From positions 185,965 to 249,964 of the forward strand of contig NZ_JRFE01000024.1 in the NCBI RefSeq assembly GCF_000756305.1: 64,000 bases of DNA. Direction: 5' to 3'. Of this stretch, positions 9,181 to 18,094 are shown one piece after another (positions within the stretch are counted from its first letter, which is position 1; the number at the start of each line of letters is the position of its first letter). Below the pieces are notes generated by a model. The model was not told where the DNA came from, did no database searches, and saw only the letters and a program-made list of their open reading frames with translations. Source of the DNA: Myxosarcina sp. GI1. GTDB lineage: Bacteria > Cyanobacteriota > Cyanobacteriia > Cyanobacteriales > Xenococcaceae. The position numbers and the translations under genes are program-made.

Positions 9181-10911
9181 TTAATAATGATTTCCTACCT
9201 TGCGATGATGAACGGCGGTTAAAACATCTAGCTTGGCTACTCTGCCGGCTTTTACGGTGCTATAAACAATCCAGTGGTCGCTGCATTCCAAGCGGTTGCT
9301 TACTTCACATTCGATATATGCTAGAGATTCGGCAATAATCGGCGAACCATTAGTCGCAGGTACGATTTCGATCCCTTCAAAGCGATCTGCACCAGGGGGA
9401 AAACGTTTGAGAAAATGTTTGATTAAATGCTGATAATTATCTTCTTCTAAAACATTCAACACAAAACTATCGCCAATGTGCAAGAAAGATTCAATCGCCC
9501 GATCTTTAGCTACGGCGATCGCAATTCCTAAAGGTTTTAAACTAGCTTGCGTTACCCACGATGCCACCATTGCGCTGGAAATATCGCCTTTGCGAGCGGT
9601 GATAATATACAAACCATTGCTGATTCTACCCAAGGCTCTTTCTAGACTATTATCGATCGCTTTCATTTTTTTAATAGTGCGATCGCGGGTCAACCACTGT
9701 CCCAAATCCGTACCAGCTTCATCGCAAATTTGCTCGATTGCCCGATCTGGGGCTTGTTTGATTAAAATTGGCGGAAAAGCTTCGCTCAAGCCGATTTCTT
9801 GAAATTTATTGCGTAAGGGATAAATTGGTTCGTCTTCGCCACCACCAACTTCAAATAAGGCGATCGCCTGTTTGTGGTGTGCGGCTGCTAGAACGGTACT
9901 GAGTATCGCCTGGGCTTCTGTGTTCGACTGGGCTGGCATTCCCAATACCAATCCTGCCGCTTGCGCTACCAACTCTCTAACTTCTTGCGGTTCGGTATCG
10001 TTCCAATCGATTAATTCTACTGCTACTCCAGTTTTGGTGATTCCCTGGGCGATCGCTCTGGCAAGCTCGTCACTATAACCATATTCAGAATAGAACAGTA
10101 CGACCAAGGTATCGGTTTTGGCTTGTGCTTGACTCCATTGCTGATAGCGATCTACTAATTCGCGGCGATGGTATTGTAACAATGGACCGTGTCCCGTAGC
10201 GATGGTTTCTAGCTCTAATTTTCTCATCCGCTTGATGGCGGCTAAAACCGAACGGGCATTAGGCTTCATTAAACAGTCGTAGTAATATTCAAAGTCTGCC
10301 TCAATTAGTTCTAAATCTTCATCAAAAGTCGGTTCGTCGCAATAGTGCATCCCAAAGGCATCGCAAGTATAAAGAACTTGAGTTTTGTAATCGAAGGTAA
10401 AAATGGTATCGGGCCAGTGTAAGTTGGGAGCAGAAACAAATTCTAATTGGTGTCCGTTGCCCAAATCTAAGCGATCGCCATTTTTAACTATTTGATACTC
10501 AAACGGCTGATGTACCATATTTCCTAAAAATTGAATCGCTACCTTGGCACCAATTACCGTAACCTGGGGTGCTAACGCCAAGACATCTTTCACCAAACCA
10601 CTATGGTCGGGTTCGGTATGACTGATAATTAAATAATCGAGTTGCTTGGGATTTATTAAACCTGTCAATAACTCCAGATATAGATGTCGAAACTTAGCGT
10701 GAGTAGTATCCACTAACGCTAGCTTGTCGCCTCGAATTATAAAAGAATTGTAGGTAGTGCCGTTTTGTAAGCCAAATTCGATATCAAAGCGATCGCGATC
10801 CCAATCGAGACACCGAATAGCGGTAGTTTCTGAGGCAATTTCGCTAGTTTGTAGAGTTAGTCTTTCAGTATTAGCTCTAGTCGTTTGGTTAGTTTGTGTG
10901 AGTGCAACCAT
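9181..10911 (-). CDS. flv4: Flavodiiron protein, Flv4-type
   Basis: A 576-residue first gene of the minus-strand flv4-2 operon. It has a metallo-beta-lactamase-like domain with intact diiron ligands in H98-T-E100-P-D102-H103, followed by further ligands in NLHW, CDAFGMHY and ATGHGP. A flavodoxin domain follows at ~268-405 and a C-terminal flavin reductase domain at ~425-573. Intact ligands fit the Flv3/Flv4 subgroup. Operon order flv4, sll0218-like, flv2 identifies it as Flv4. It works with Flv2 as a soluble or membrane-associated electron sink at low CO2. The 5' end of this gene and its leader are partly duplicated near 17351-17575. Confidence 0.9.
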   Translation of the reverse strand: MVALTQTNQTTRANTERLTLQTSEIASETTAIRCLDWDRDRFDIEFGLQNGTTYNSFIIRGDKLALVDTTHAKFRHLYLELLTGLINPKQLDYLIISHTEPDHSGLVKDVLALAPQVTVIGAKVAIQFLGNMVHQPFEYQIVKNGDRLDLGNGHQLEFVSAPNLHWPDTIFTFDYKTQVLYTCDAFGMHYCDEPTFDEDLELIEADFEYYYDCLMKPNARSVLAAIKRMRKLELETIATGHGPLLQYHRRELVDRYQQWSQAQAKTDTLVVLFYSEYGYSDELARAIAQGITKTGVAVELIDWNDTEPQEVRELVAQAAGLVLGMPAQSNTEAQAILSTVLAAAHHKQAIALFEVGGGEDEPIYPLRNKFQEIGLSEAFPPILIKQAPDRAIEQICDEAGTDLGQWLTRDRTIKKMKAIDNSLERALGRISNGLYIITARKGDISSAMVASWVTQASLKPLGIAIAVAKDRAIESFLHIGDSFVLNVLEEDNYQHLIKHFLKRFPPGADRFEGIEIVPATNGSPIIAESLAYIECEVSNRLECSDHWIVYSTVKAGRVAKLDVLTAVHHRKVGNHY

Positions 10912-11862
10912 CAGTTACTCCTAGTTAAATGCTCTAAATTTTTATCGAGCGGCTTTTTTTATCCGTATTTTTTTCGCTCTATTGTCAAAAACAACTGCAA
11001 TATTTTGCTGACTTCATTGCTGTAATGTTTCTTCTTTTATATTTACGTTTTACACACTAATTTGTAAAATGTTTATTTTTAAATATACCGATTAACTATG
11101 CTTATCAATTTAGTTAGATCGAGCTAAAACCAAATGGTTTGACAAGATAATTACCTATAGTATTTTTTCGAACCAAACGAGTAAATCCCAGCGATTTATT
11201 ACTTTACAGCAGTTTTAACTTAGTTTTTTGCCTTACAAAACCTATAGATAGCATTCTTTTTCAGATTTTATGCAATTTAACTCAAAGCCAATTTTATTTG
11301 ATATTTTCAAACTATTTTTAGACTTTTGTTGGAATTTATAAACTATTGGGTTTTACTATTTTTTTGCTGCGAGCAGAAATAAATACACTTGTATTTGCAC
11401 AAATCGATATAGCTTTTGTTATGTTCGTTTGTGTTTTAAACTATTAGCCTATAACTACAATTTAGTTTTATCAATATTAGATTCATTCCTTGTTCTTTAA
11501 CAAAATGTAACTCTAAATAAAAAGCAATATATACGATTAAAAAATATCGATACTAAAGCCGAAAACTGCCCAAAATAGGTAAGTCAACTATGAGTTAAAA
11601 AAAAATTATCATTCAAATCAATTTTTTTAGCATAGAAAAAAACAAATGTTTTTTTATTTTATGATAGTCTTATACTTATTCTCTTAGAATAGATTAAAAC
11701 AAATTAAGAATTACCTAAAAAACAATAGATTTTGCCTTTGATATTTGTTTAGAGCCGATGTATTCGTTTATATATCGAATATCAAAAAATTTTGCTAACA
11801 ATTTTTCCAGACTTTATTAAATTAAACTGTCCGCTCGAAAACATGGATAGTTAGGAGGTTTT
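10912..11862. promoter_or_regulatory. Divergent flv4 / cmpA regulatory spacer
   Basis: A 951-bp, very AT-rich spacer between two divergently transcribed operons, with no convincing ORF. It must hold both promoters and leaders. A TTA-N8-TAA sequence lies at 11684-11697. That spacing fits the loose CmpR (LysR-type) consensus, but such matches occur by chance in AT-rich DNA. I found no NtcA-type GTA-N8-TAC site in the last 350 bp before cmpA, which argues against nitrate-type control. In Synechocystis an antisense RNA overlaps flv4; an equivalent cannot be recognised by eye here. A strong TAGGAGG ribosome-binding site precedes cmpA. Confidence 0.5.
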
Positions 11863-13221
11863 ATGTCCAATTATTCGCGATTTTCTCGACGTAGATTTTT
11901 AACCACCGCTGCTGCTTCTGGAATAGGTGCCGTGTTTCTCAAAGGATGTTTGGGTAATCCACCCGAACCAGTAGGAACAGCCGTTACAGAACAAGTAGAA
12001 GCAGCCGAGATTAGTCCAGAAATGATGCCAGAGACGACCAAGGTTGTTTTGGGTTACATTCCCATTGTGGAAGCTGCACCGCTAATTGTTGCCAAAGAAA
12101 AAGGCTTTTTTGCCAAATATGGCATGACCGATGTGGAAATATCCAAGCAGGCAAACTGGGCATCAGCGAGGGATAACGTCACCATTGGTTCGGAAGGTGG
12201 CGGCATCGATGGTGGTCAGTGGCAAATGCCCATGCCCCATCTAATTAGTGAAGGAATTATTACTAACGGTAACAAAGTGCCGATGTATCTATTGGCGCAA
12301 TTAATCACTCAAGGCAATGGAATTGCGATCGCTGGTAAAAACCAGGGCAAGGGATTGGGTTTAGATATTTCAAACGCCGCCGAATTTGTTAAAAACTATG
12401 CCAAAACTGAAGGCAGAAAATTTAAAGCTGCTCATACTTTTCCCAATGTCAATCAAGATTTTTGGATTCGCTATTGGTTTGCTGCGGGTGGTGTCGATCC
12501 AGATAAAGATATTGATTTATTAGCCGTACCTCCTCCCGAAACCGTACAGGGGATGCGTAACGGCACGATGGATGCGTTTAGTACGGGCGATCCTTGGCCC
12601 TATCGCATTATTGCTGAAGATATCGGGTTTATGGCAGCTTTGACTGCGGAAATTTGGAAGTTTCACCCCGAAGAATATTTGGCAATTCGGGCAGATTGGG
12701 TAGATAAAAATCCCAAAGCAACTAAAGCTTTACTTAAAGGATTGATGGAAGCGCAGCAGTGGATCGATGGAGTCAATAATACCGAAGCAGTTGTCAGCAT
12801 TGTAGCTGGGCGTAATTACTTTAACGTACCAGAAGATATTTTAGTACCTCCTTACAAAGGGGATTACAAGATGGGGGATGGCAAAGCAGAAATTAAGGAT
12901 AAAATGATGGGTCCTTTGTATTGGAAAGATGGTATTGGTAATGTTTCCTATCCCTATAAAAGTCACGACCTATGGTTTTTAACCGAAAGTATGCGTTGGG
13001 GTTTCCATAAAGATGCCATTTCCGATATCGATACAGCCAAACAGATAATCGATCGCGTCAACCGCGAAGACTTGTGGAAAGAAGCAGCAACAGAAGCAGG
13101 ATTTACCGCCGATATACCCGCTAGTACCTCAAGAGGCGTGGAGAAGTTTTTTGATGGTAAAACATTTGACCCCCAAAATCCAGAAGCATATCTAAATAGC
13201 CTGGAAATTAAAAATGTTTAA
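11863..13221 (+). CDS. cmpA: Bicarbonate-binding lipoprotein of the BCT1 transporter
   Basis: A 452-residue periplasmic solute-binding protein of the NrtA/CmpA/SsuA family. It begins with a twin-arginine-like SRRRFL stretch and a lipobox ending at Cys29 (FLKGC), so it is membrane-anchored. The core motifs [21 protein letters not shown] and [16 protein letters not shown] are those of the cyanobacterial nitrate/bicarbonate binders. At residues 268-271 it reads HPEE. In CmpA a glutamate at about 270 coordinates calcium with bicarbonate, whereas NrtA has lysine there. The ending [15 protein letters not shown] also looks like CmpA. Absence of nir/nar genes and the neighbouring flv4-2 operon support bicarbonate over nitrate. 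NrtA remains a minor alternative. Confidence 0.85.
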   Translation: MSNYSRFSRRRFLTTAAASGIGAVFLKGCLGNPPEPVGTAVTEQVEAAEISPEMMPETTKVVLGYIPIVEAAPLIVAKEKGFFAKYGMTDVEISKQANWASARDNVTIGSEGGGIDGGQWQMPMPHLISEGIITNGNKVPMYLLAQLITQGNGIAIAGKNQGKGLGLDISNAAEFVKNYAKTEGRKFKAAHTFPNVNQDFWIRYWFAAGGVDPDKDIDLLAVPPPETVQGMRNGTMDAFSTGDPWPYRIIAEDIGFMAALTAEIWKFHPEEYLAIRADWVDKNPKATKALLKGLMEAQQWIDGVNNTEAVVSIVAGRNYFNVPEDILVPPYKGDYKMGDGKAEIKDKMMGPLYWKDGIGNVSYPYKSHDLWFLTESMRWGFHKDAISDIDTAKQIIDRVNREDLWKEAATEAGFTADIPASTSRGVEKFFDGKTFDPQNPEAYLNSLEIKNV

Positions 13222-13324
13222 CAGTAGGGACGTGTCTTGGTGCGCGTTTCCTAGCAGACTCCGCCAGGAGCAAATCGCCCGATAGTTTACCAAAGAAATA
13301 TTTTAAGAAGGAGCAATAATAATC

Positions 13325-14167
13325 ATGGCTGTCAGTACACCGAGAATGCGTAGAAATAGCGCGAGGAGTAACAAGTTCGCCTCGTTATGGCAAAAAAACA
13401 AAGACAATATTTTGCCGCCTCTAATTGGGATTCTTGGCTTTTTAATTCTTTGGGAACTCTTTGCCATGCTGCCAGGGATGAGATTGCCAGGACCTACCAG
13501 CTTATGGACGGATGAGAGAACCAGAATTTTATTACTCTATCCTTTTTACGATCGCGGTGGTTTGGATAAGGGTTTATTTTGGCAGACGATGGCAAGTTTG
13601 GGTAGAGTGGCACAGGGCTATTCTCTAGCCGCTTTGATTGGCATCGGCACTGGTATTTTAGTGGGAACGCAGCCCTTAATCAATAAAGCTTTAGATCCAA
13701 TTTTCCAATTCTTACGCATGGTTGCACCTCTGGCTTGGGTTCCCATCGCTTTGGTTGCCCTACAACAAAATCAACCTGCGGCGATTTTCGTAATCTTTAT
13801 CACCTCAGTTTGGCCCATTCTAATTAATACTACCGAGGGCGTTCGCCAAATTCCTCAAGACTATCTCAACGTACGCCGAGTTTTAAAACTTTCCAATCAT
13901 AAGTTCTTTTTCAAAATTCTCTTGCCTTCTGCCCTGCCCTATATCTTTACTGGTTTGAGAATTGGTATCGGTTTGGCTTGGTTGGCAATTATCGCCGCCG
14001 AAATTGTGATGTCGGGTATTGTTGGCATCGGCTTTTTTATCTGGGATGCCTATCAGCAAAACTACATCAGCGAGATTATTTTGGCGGTTATCTATATAGG
14101 TGCGGTGGGTTTAATTTTAGATCGGGCGATCGCCTATTTGCACAAGTTAATTGCCCCCCAATCTTAG
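13325..14167 (+). CDS. cmpB: Bicarbonate ABC transporter permease
   Basis: A 280-residue inner-membrane permease with about six hydrophobic segments, for example LIGILGFLILWELFAMLPG and AALIGIGTGILVG. A cytoplasmic EAA-type loop (EGVRQIPQDYLNVRRVLKL) contacts the ATPases. It belongs to the NrtB/CmpB branch of the nitrate/sulfonate/bicarbonate transporters. It lies 103 bp after cmpA on the same strand and is followed by the two ATPase genes, giving the canonical ABCD order. A GAAGGAG ribosome-binding site lies upstream of the ATG. The substrate is taken from cmpA. Confidence 0.87.
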   Translation: MAVSTPRMRRNSARSNKFASLWQKNKDNILPPLIGILGFLILWELFAMLPGMRLPGPTSLWTDERTRILLLYPFYDRGGLDKGLFWQTMASLGRVAQGYSLAALIGIGTGILVGTQPLINKALDPIFQFLRMVAPLAWVPIALVALQQNQPAAIFVIFITSVWPILINTTEGVRQIPQDYLNVRRVLKLSNHKFFFKILLPSALPYIFTGLRIGIGLAWLAIIAAEIVMSGIVGIGFFIWDAYQQNYISEIILAVIYIGAVGLILDRAIAYLHKLIAPQS

Positions 14168-14279
14168 AAAAGTCAAAAGGTCTTAGGTTTCGGATTCTAG
14201 GTTTAAAGATTCAAATTATTTATTTATCCGCTACCTACTCCCTATTCTCTGTTCCCTATTCCCTATTTCCTGAAAAATC

Positions 14280-16280
14280 ATGAGCGTATTTGTTGCAGTA
14301 GATCGACTTGAAAAAGTTTTTCCTCTCAGCGGGGGCGGTGAATATATTGCCCTCAAAGGTATCGACTTACAAATTAAAAAAGGTGAATTTATTTCTTTAA
14401 TCGGTCACTCTGGTTGTGGTAAATCGACGCTGTTAAACACGATTGCGGGGTTAGATTTACCTACCGACGGGATAGTCACTCTAGAAGGACAGAAAATTAA
14501 AGAACCAGGACCCGATCGCATGGTAGTGTTTCAAAACTACTCTTTGCTACCCTGGTTGACAGTGCGGCAAAATATTGCCCTGGCTGTAGATGAGGTAATG
14601 GGCAATGCCGCCAAAGCCGAACGCAGATCGGTAGTAGAAGAACATATTAATTTGGTAGGGTTGCGTCATGCAGTCGATAAATACCCCAATCAGCTATCGG
14701 GAGGAATGAAACAAAGGGTGGCGATCGCCCGTGCCTTGGCAATTCGTCCCAAACTCCTCCTCTTAGACGAACCTTTTGGGGCGTTAGATGCCTTGACTCG
14801 TGGTAATTTGCAGGAGCAATTGATGCGAATATGCGAACAGTATCACGTTACTTCGGTGATGGTAACTCACGATGTCGATGAAGCAGTGTTATTGAGTGAT
14901 CGAATAGTGATGCTTACCAATGGTCCCGCATCCAAAATTGGCGGCATTTTAGAGGTAGATATACCCCGTCCCCGCAAGCGCATGGAAGTTGTCAACCATC
15001 CCAGTTACTACAGCTTACGCAGCGAAATTATCTACTTCCTCAACCAGCAAAAGCGGATTAAAAAAATACGAGCAAAGAAAACTGCTGTAGTTGCCCGTCA
15101 TGGTTTGGAAAAAGTAAATTTAGAAATTGGCTTCGTTCCCCTAACCGCTTGTGCCCCATTAGCTATCGCCAAGGAAAAGGGCTTTTTTAGCAAACACGGT
15201 TTGGATGAAATTAGTCTCGCCAGAGAAACTAGTTGGCGCGGTATTGTCGATGGTATTATCGGAGGCTATCTCGATGCGGCACAGATGCCCGCAGGGATGC
15301 CTACTTGGTTGACCGCAGGAGGAAACCAGGATCGTCCTTTACCCATCGTTACTGCTTTGACCATGACTCGTAATGGTAACGGTATTACTCTGGCACAGAA
15401 ATTTTACGAGCGAGGGATAATTACTGCTGCCAAATACAAACAAAAGCTACTTGCCCTGGATGGCGAAAAGCATACCCTGGGAATGGTACATCCCTCCTCA
15501 ATGCACAACATTTTATTGCGCTACTGGTTGGCAGCAGGAGGCATCGATCCCGATAAAGATGTAGAACTCAAAACTATTCCCCCCGCCCAAATGGTAGCCG
15601 ACCTTAAAGCAGGAACTATTGACGGTTATTGTGTGGGTGAACCTTGGAATCTCCGCGCCGCGATGGAAGGACACGGTTTTACCGTCGCTACCGATATGGA
15701 AATTTGGCAGGGGCATCCAGGTAAAGTTTTGGGAGTTAGAGAAGATTGGGCAAATCGCTATCCCAACACTCATGTTGCTCTGGTAAAAGCCCTGTTAGAA
15801 GCTGGTCATTATTGTGCTGATGAAGCCAATCATCAAGAAATTAGAGAGATTTTGGCTAGTCGTCAGTATTTAGCTACCAAAGAAGAATATATTCAACTAG
15901 GTACGCCGACAAACTATAGCTGTAATTTAGACGAACATGTTGAATACGCCCACCACATGTTCTTTGGCGATGGTTTAAACCGTCCCAGTCGCACCGAACA
16001 TCTTTGGATGATGACCCAGATGGCGCGTTGGGGACATATTCCCTTCCCCCGTAACTGGGTAGAAATTCTCGAACGTGTTTGTCGGGTAAGTACTTTTAGT
16101 ACCGCTACCAGGGAACTGGAATTGGGAGATCTTAAATATCGTCGCAGTCCTATTAAGCTATTCGACGGCGTTGTTTTTGATGCCGAAGATCCTATCGGTT
16201 ATCTCAATCACTTGGATATCGAACGCAACTTCACTATTGCTGAAGTGCATTTTGAATCTCCAACGCCTATTGCTGCGTAA
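14280..16280 (+). CDS. cmpC: Bicarbonate ABC transporter ATPase fused to a CmpA-like domain
   Basis: A 666-residue two-domain protein. Residues 1-255 are an ABC ATPase with Walker A GHSGCGKST (42-50), signature LSGG (139-142) and Walker B LLLLDEP. From about 275 the chain resembles the solute-binding protein CmpA (VNLEIGFVPLTACAPLAIAKEKGFF). In the NrtC/CmpC family this domain is cytoplasmic and thought to sense intracellular substrate and regulate transport. Length agrees with known CmpC/NrtC (about 660). The 112-bp gap after cmpB is filled with CTGTTCCCTATTCCC-type repeats. Confidence 0.88.
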   Translation: MSVFVAVDRLEKVFPLSGGGEYIALKGIDLQIKKGEFISLIGHSGCGKSTLLNTIAGLDLPTDGIVTLEGQKIKEPGPDRMVVFQNYSLLPWLTVRQNIALAVDEVMGNAAKAERRSVVEEHINLVGLRHAVDKYPNQLSGGMKQRVAIARALAIRPKLLLLDEPFGALDALTRGNLQEQLMRICEQYHVTSVMVTHDVDEAVLLSDRIVMLTNGPASKIGGILEVDIPRPRKRMEVVNHPSYYSLRSEIIYFLNQQKRIKKIRAKKTAVVARHGLEKVNLEIGFVPLTACAPLAIAKEKGFFSKHGLDEISLARETSWRGIVDGIIGGYLDAAQMPAGMPTWLTAGGNQDRPLPIVTALTMTRNGNGITLAQKFYERGIITAAKYKQKLLALDGEKHTLGMVHPSSMHNILLRYWLAAGGIDPDKDVELKTIPPAQMVADLKAGTIDGYCVGEPWNLRAAMEGHGFTVATDMEIWQGHPGKVLGVREDWANRYPNTHVALVKALLEAGHYCADEANHQEIREILASRQYLATKEEYIQLGTPTNYSCNLDEHVEYAHHMFFGDGLNRPSRTEHLWMMTQMARWGHIPFPRNWVEILERVCRVSTFSTATRELELGDLKYRRSPIKLFDGVVFDAEDPIGYLNHLDIERNFTIAEVHFESPTPIAA

Positions 16281-16376
16281 TTTTAATTACGAATGATGAG
16301 TGATGAACTTTCTATTTTTTTCATCGTTCATCTTTAACTTTTGCCTTTTAACTTTTGACTTTTAACTTTTTTACCC

Positions 16377-17225
16377 ATGCAAGCTTCTAACAGAAAATTA
16401 GTAGAATTACAGTTTCAACGTTCGACGCAAAATTCTTCCTTTGTTGAAATTAAAAACGTCTCCAAAGTTTATCCTACTCTTACTGGTTCTTACACCGTTT
16501 TAGAAAACGTTAATTTGACAGTAGATGAAGGGGAATTTATTTGCGTTATCGGTCACTCTGGTTGTGGTAAGTCTACCCTTTTGAATATGGTTTCTGGTTT
16601 TACCCGACCGACTACAGGCATGGTAACGGTGGCGGGAAAAACCATTACCGAACCAGGACCCGATCGCATGGTAGTATTTCAAAACTATGCCTTATTACCC
16701 TGGCTATCGGTGTTTGATAATGTTTATCTGGCGGTAGATTCGGTTCATCAGAAAAAATCCGAACGAGAAAAGCGTGCCATCGTTCGCGAACATCTCAATA
16801 TGGTAGGCTTGAGCGAAGCAGCAGAGAAAAAACCCACCCAAATTTCTGGGGGGATGAAACAACGGGTTTCTATTGCCCGTGCCCTGGCTATTCGTCCCGA
16901 AGTTTTAATCTTAGACGAACCCTTTGGGGCATTGGATGCGATTACTAAAGAAGAACTACAGGAAGAACTGCTCAAAATTTGGAACGAACATCGCTGTACG
17001 GTGTTGATGATTACTCACGATATCGATGAGGCTTTGTTTCTAGCAGACCGTTTGGTAATGATGACTAATGGTCCTGCTGCTGGTATTGGCGAAATTCTCA
17101 AGATCGATTTTCCCCGTCCTAGAGATCGCGATCGCATTATGGAACAGCCCGAATATTACGACCTGCGTAATTATGCCCTGGATTTTCTTTACAATCGCTT
17201 TGCTCACGACGAAGATGCTGCTTGA
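16377..17225 (+). CDS. cmpD: Bicarbonate ABC transporter ATPase
   Basis: A 282-residue stand-alone ABC ATPase, the partner of CmpC. Walker A GHSGCGKST spans 59-67, the signature is ISGGMKQR and Walker B is VLILDEPFGALD. It lacks the C-terminal binding domain of CmpC, as expected for CmpD. The first ~20 residues are poorly conserved; a later start is possible but no other ATG lies close by. The gap to cmpC consists of AACTTTTGCC-type heptamer repeats. This is the last gene of the cmpABCD operon. Confidence 0.88.
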   Translation: MQASNRKLVELQFQRSTQNSSFVEIKNVSKVYPTLTGSYTVLENVNLTVDEGEFICVIGHSGCGKSTLLNMVSGFTRPTTGMVTVAGKTITEPGPDRMVVFQNYALLPWLSVFDNVYLAVDSVHQKKSEREKRAIVREHLNMVGLSEAAEKKPTQISGGMKQRVSIARALAIRPEVLILDEPFGALDAITKEELQEELLKIWNEHRCTVLMITHDIDEALFLADRLVMMTNGPAAGIGEILKIDFPRPRDRDRIMEQPEYYDLRNYALDFLYNRFAHDEDAA

Positions 17226-17289
17226 TATAGCAGTACGCTTTGAGGTTATACCATTTCTCGAAACTAGCTAGATAGATGAGATTAAAAAT

Positions 17290-17317
17290 GTAGGTTGGGT
17301 TTCGTGCCTCAACCTAC
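17290..17317. repeat. Palindromic GTAGGTTG repeat after cmpD
   Basis: GTAGGTTG and CAACCTAC face each other across about 12 bases. It resembles the widespread cyanobacterial GTAGGTTGGGTT...CAACCTAC repeat and could fold as a hairpin at the end of the cmp transcript. No T-run follows, so classical termination is doubtful. Confidence 0.6.
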
Positions 17318-17320
17318 TAC

Positions 17321-17431
17321 TTACGCTAAGTTTCGATAGCGCAAGTAGTAAGTTTGTAGAGTTAGTCTTTCAATAGTAGATCTAGCAATAGTAAATCTAG
17401 TCGCTTGGTTAGTATGTGAGAGTGCAACCAT
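17321..17431 (-). pseudogene. Remnant copy of the flv4 5' end
   Basis: The minus strand reads MVALSHTNQATRFTIARSTI then ERLTLQT before degenerating to a stop. The flv4 start reads MVALTQTNQTTRANTERLTLQT. A 22-base block (17351-17372) is identical to 10846-10867. The similarity runs through the start codon into the leader (AGTTAATCCTGG here, AGTTACTCCTAG at flv4). It resumes at 17552 (TAAATGCTCTAA) after an inserted element. A 15-base unit (ATAGTAGATCTAGCA / ATAGTAAATCTAGTC) is duplicated inside the copy. It is in the same orientation as flv4, so cmpABCD sits between two direct copies. It encodes only about 27 flv4-like residues and is taken as a non-functional relic. Confidence 0.85.
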
Positions 17432-17447
17432 AAGTTAATCCTGGTTT

Positions 17448-17551
17448 CTAATGAGAGCGGGAAATGGTTAACACTTTAAATTTGTCATAAGACTTGCCAA
17501 TAAAGCAACCTATCTAAACAACAAGTGTTCGCTATAATGTGCTCTCATTAG
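17448..17551. mobile_element. Small MITE-like inverted-repeat element inside the flv4 leader copy
   Basis: CTAATGAGAGC at the left end is mirrored exactly by GCTCTCATTAG at the right. An inner pair (AACACTT / AAGTGTT) extends the imperfect inverted repeats to about 29 bp. The element is about 104 bp and has no ORF. Comparison with the flv4 leader (10912-10940) shows the leader sequence is continuous there and interrupted here, which supports insertion. Exact borders and a target duplication are not certain. No related transposase is visible in the window. Confidence 0.65.
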
Positions 17552-17617
17552 TAAATGCTCTAAGTTTTTCGACCGACAAAACGCTAAAAAATTCAAAATT
17601 CTCAAATTTTGGTTTGA

Positions 17618-17914
17618 TTACCAGCAATAAGGCGTAATATCTTCTCCGCAGGTGTCGGCAAGAAAGCAGAGTGCGCGAAACCGCAATCCCATCAATTGCT
17701 CGTATAAAGGATTTAATTTGCACAAAGCTGGAATCCGAAAAATAACTCTACCGAAAACCCGTACGTCTCTGGCAAAGGGGCATTGACTGGGAATTAATTT
17801 AACAATGCGTCGTGCTGTTTGTGCTTCTTGTATTTCTAAGCCTTCAAGCCACTTTTGAAGTGGTTGCCAAAGATTTATAGATTTCTGGTGAAAATTTTGA
17901 ATTGGAGCTGTCAT
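17618..17914 (-). CDS. Mo-dependent nitrogenase C-terminus-like small protein
   Basis: A 98-residue protein of the cyanobacterial family called Mo-dependent nitrogenase-like (C-terminal domain). It is recognised by the block RIVKLIPSQCPFARDVRVFG and the ending LCKLNPLYEQLMGLRFRALC with LADTCGED. Four cysteines lie in conserved positions (CPF, LCK, ALC, DTC), suggesting metal or disulfide chemistry. Despite the family name, no nitrogenase genes are near and the role is unknown. It ends about 65 bp from the flv4-leader relic on the same strand. Family recognition is good; function is not known. Confidence 0.82.
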   Translation of the reverse strand: MTAPIQNFHQKSINLWQPLQKWLEGLEIQEAQTARRIVKLIPSQCPFARDVRVFGRVIFRIPALCKLNPLYEQLMGLRFRALCFLADTCGEDITPYCW

Positions 17915-18094
17915 TTTTAATTTGTGCTTAACTTTCGTTTCTCTTTTAATAAGTTAACAAAATTATTAAGTATTTTTAATATAAAAATATTTTATCTTTA
18001 ATTGACAAAACTTATCTTTTGAGCGCTGCATTTTTTGATGTTAGCGGCAGATATTTTGTCTATCTGATTATTCATGCACCTAAACTCTCAAAAT

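Noticed and set aside
11863..17225. Nitrate transporter nrtABCD
   Set aside because: The families are close, but HPEE at CmpA 268-271, the CmpA-like C-terminus, lack of nir/nar genes, and absence of an NtcA site near the start favour bicarbonate transport.
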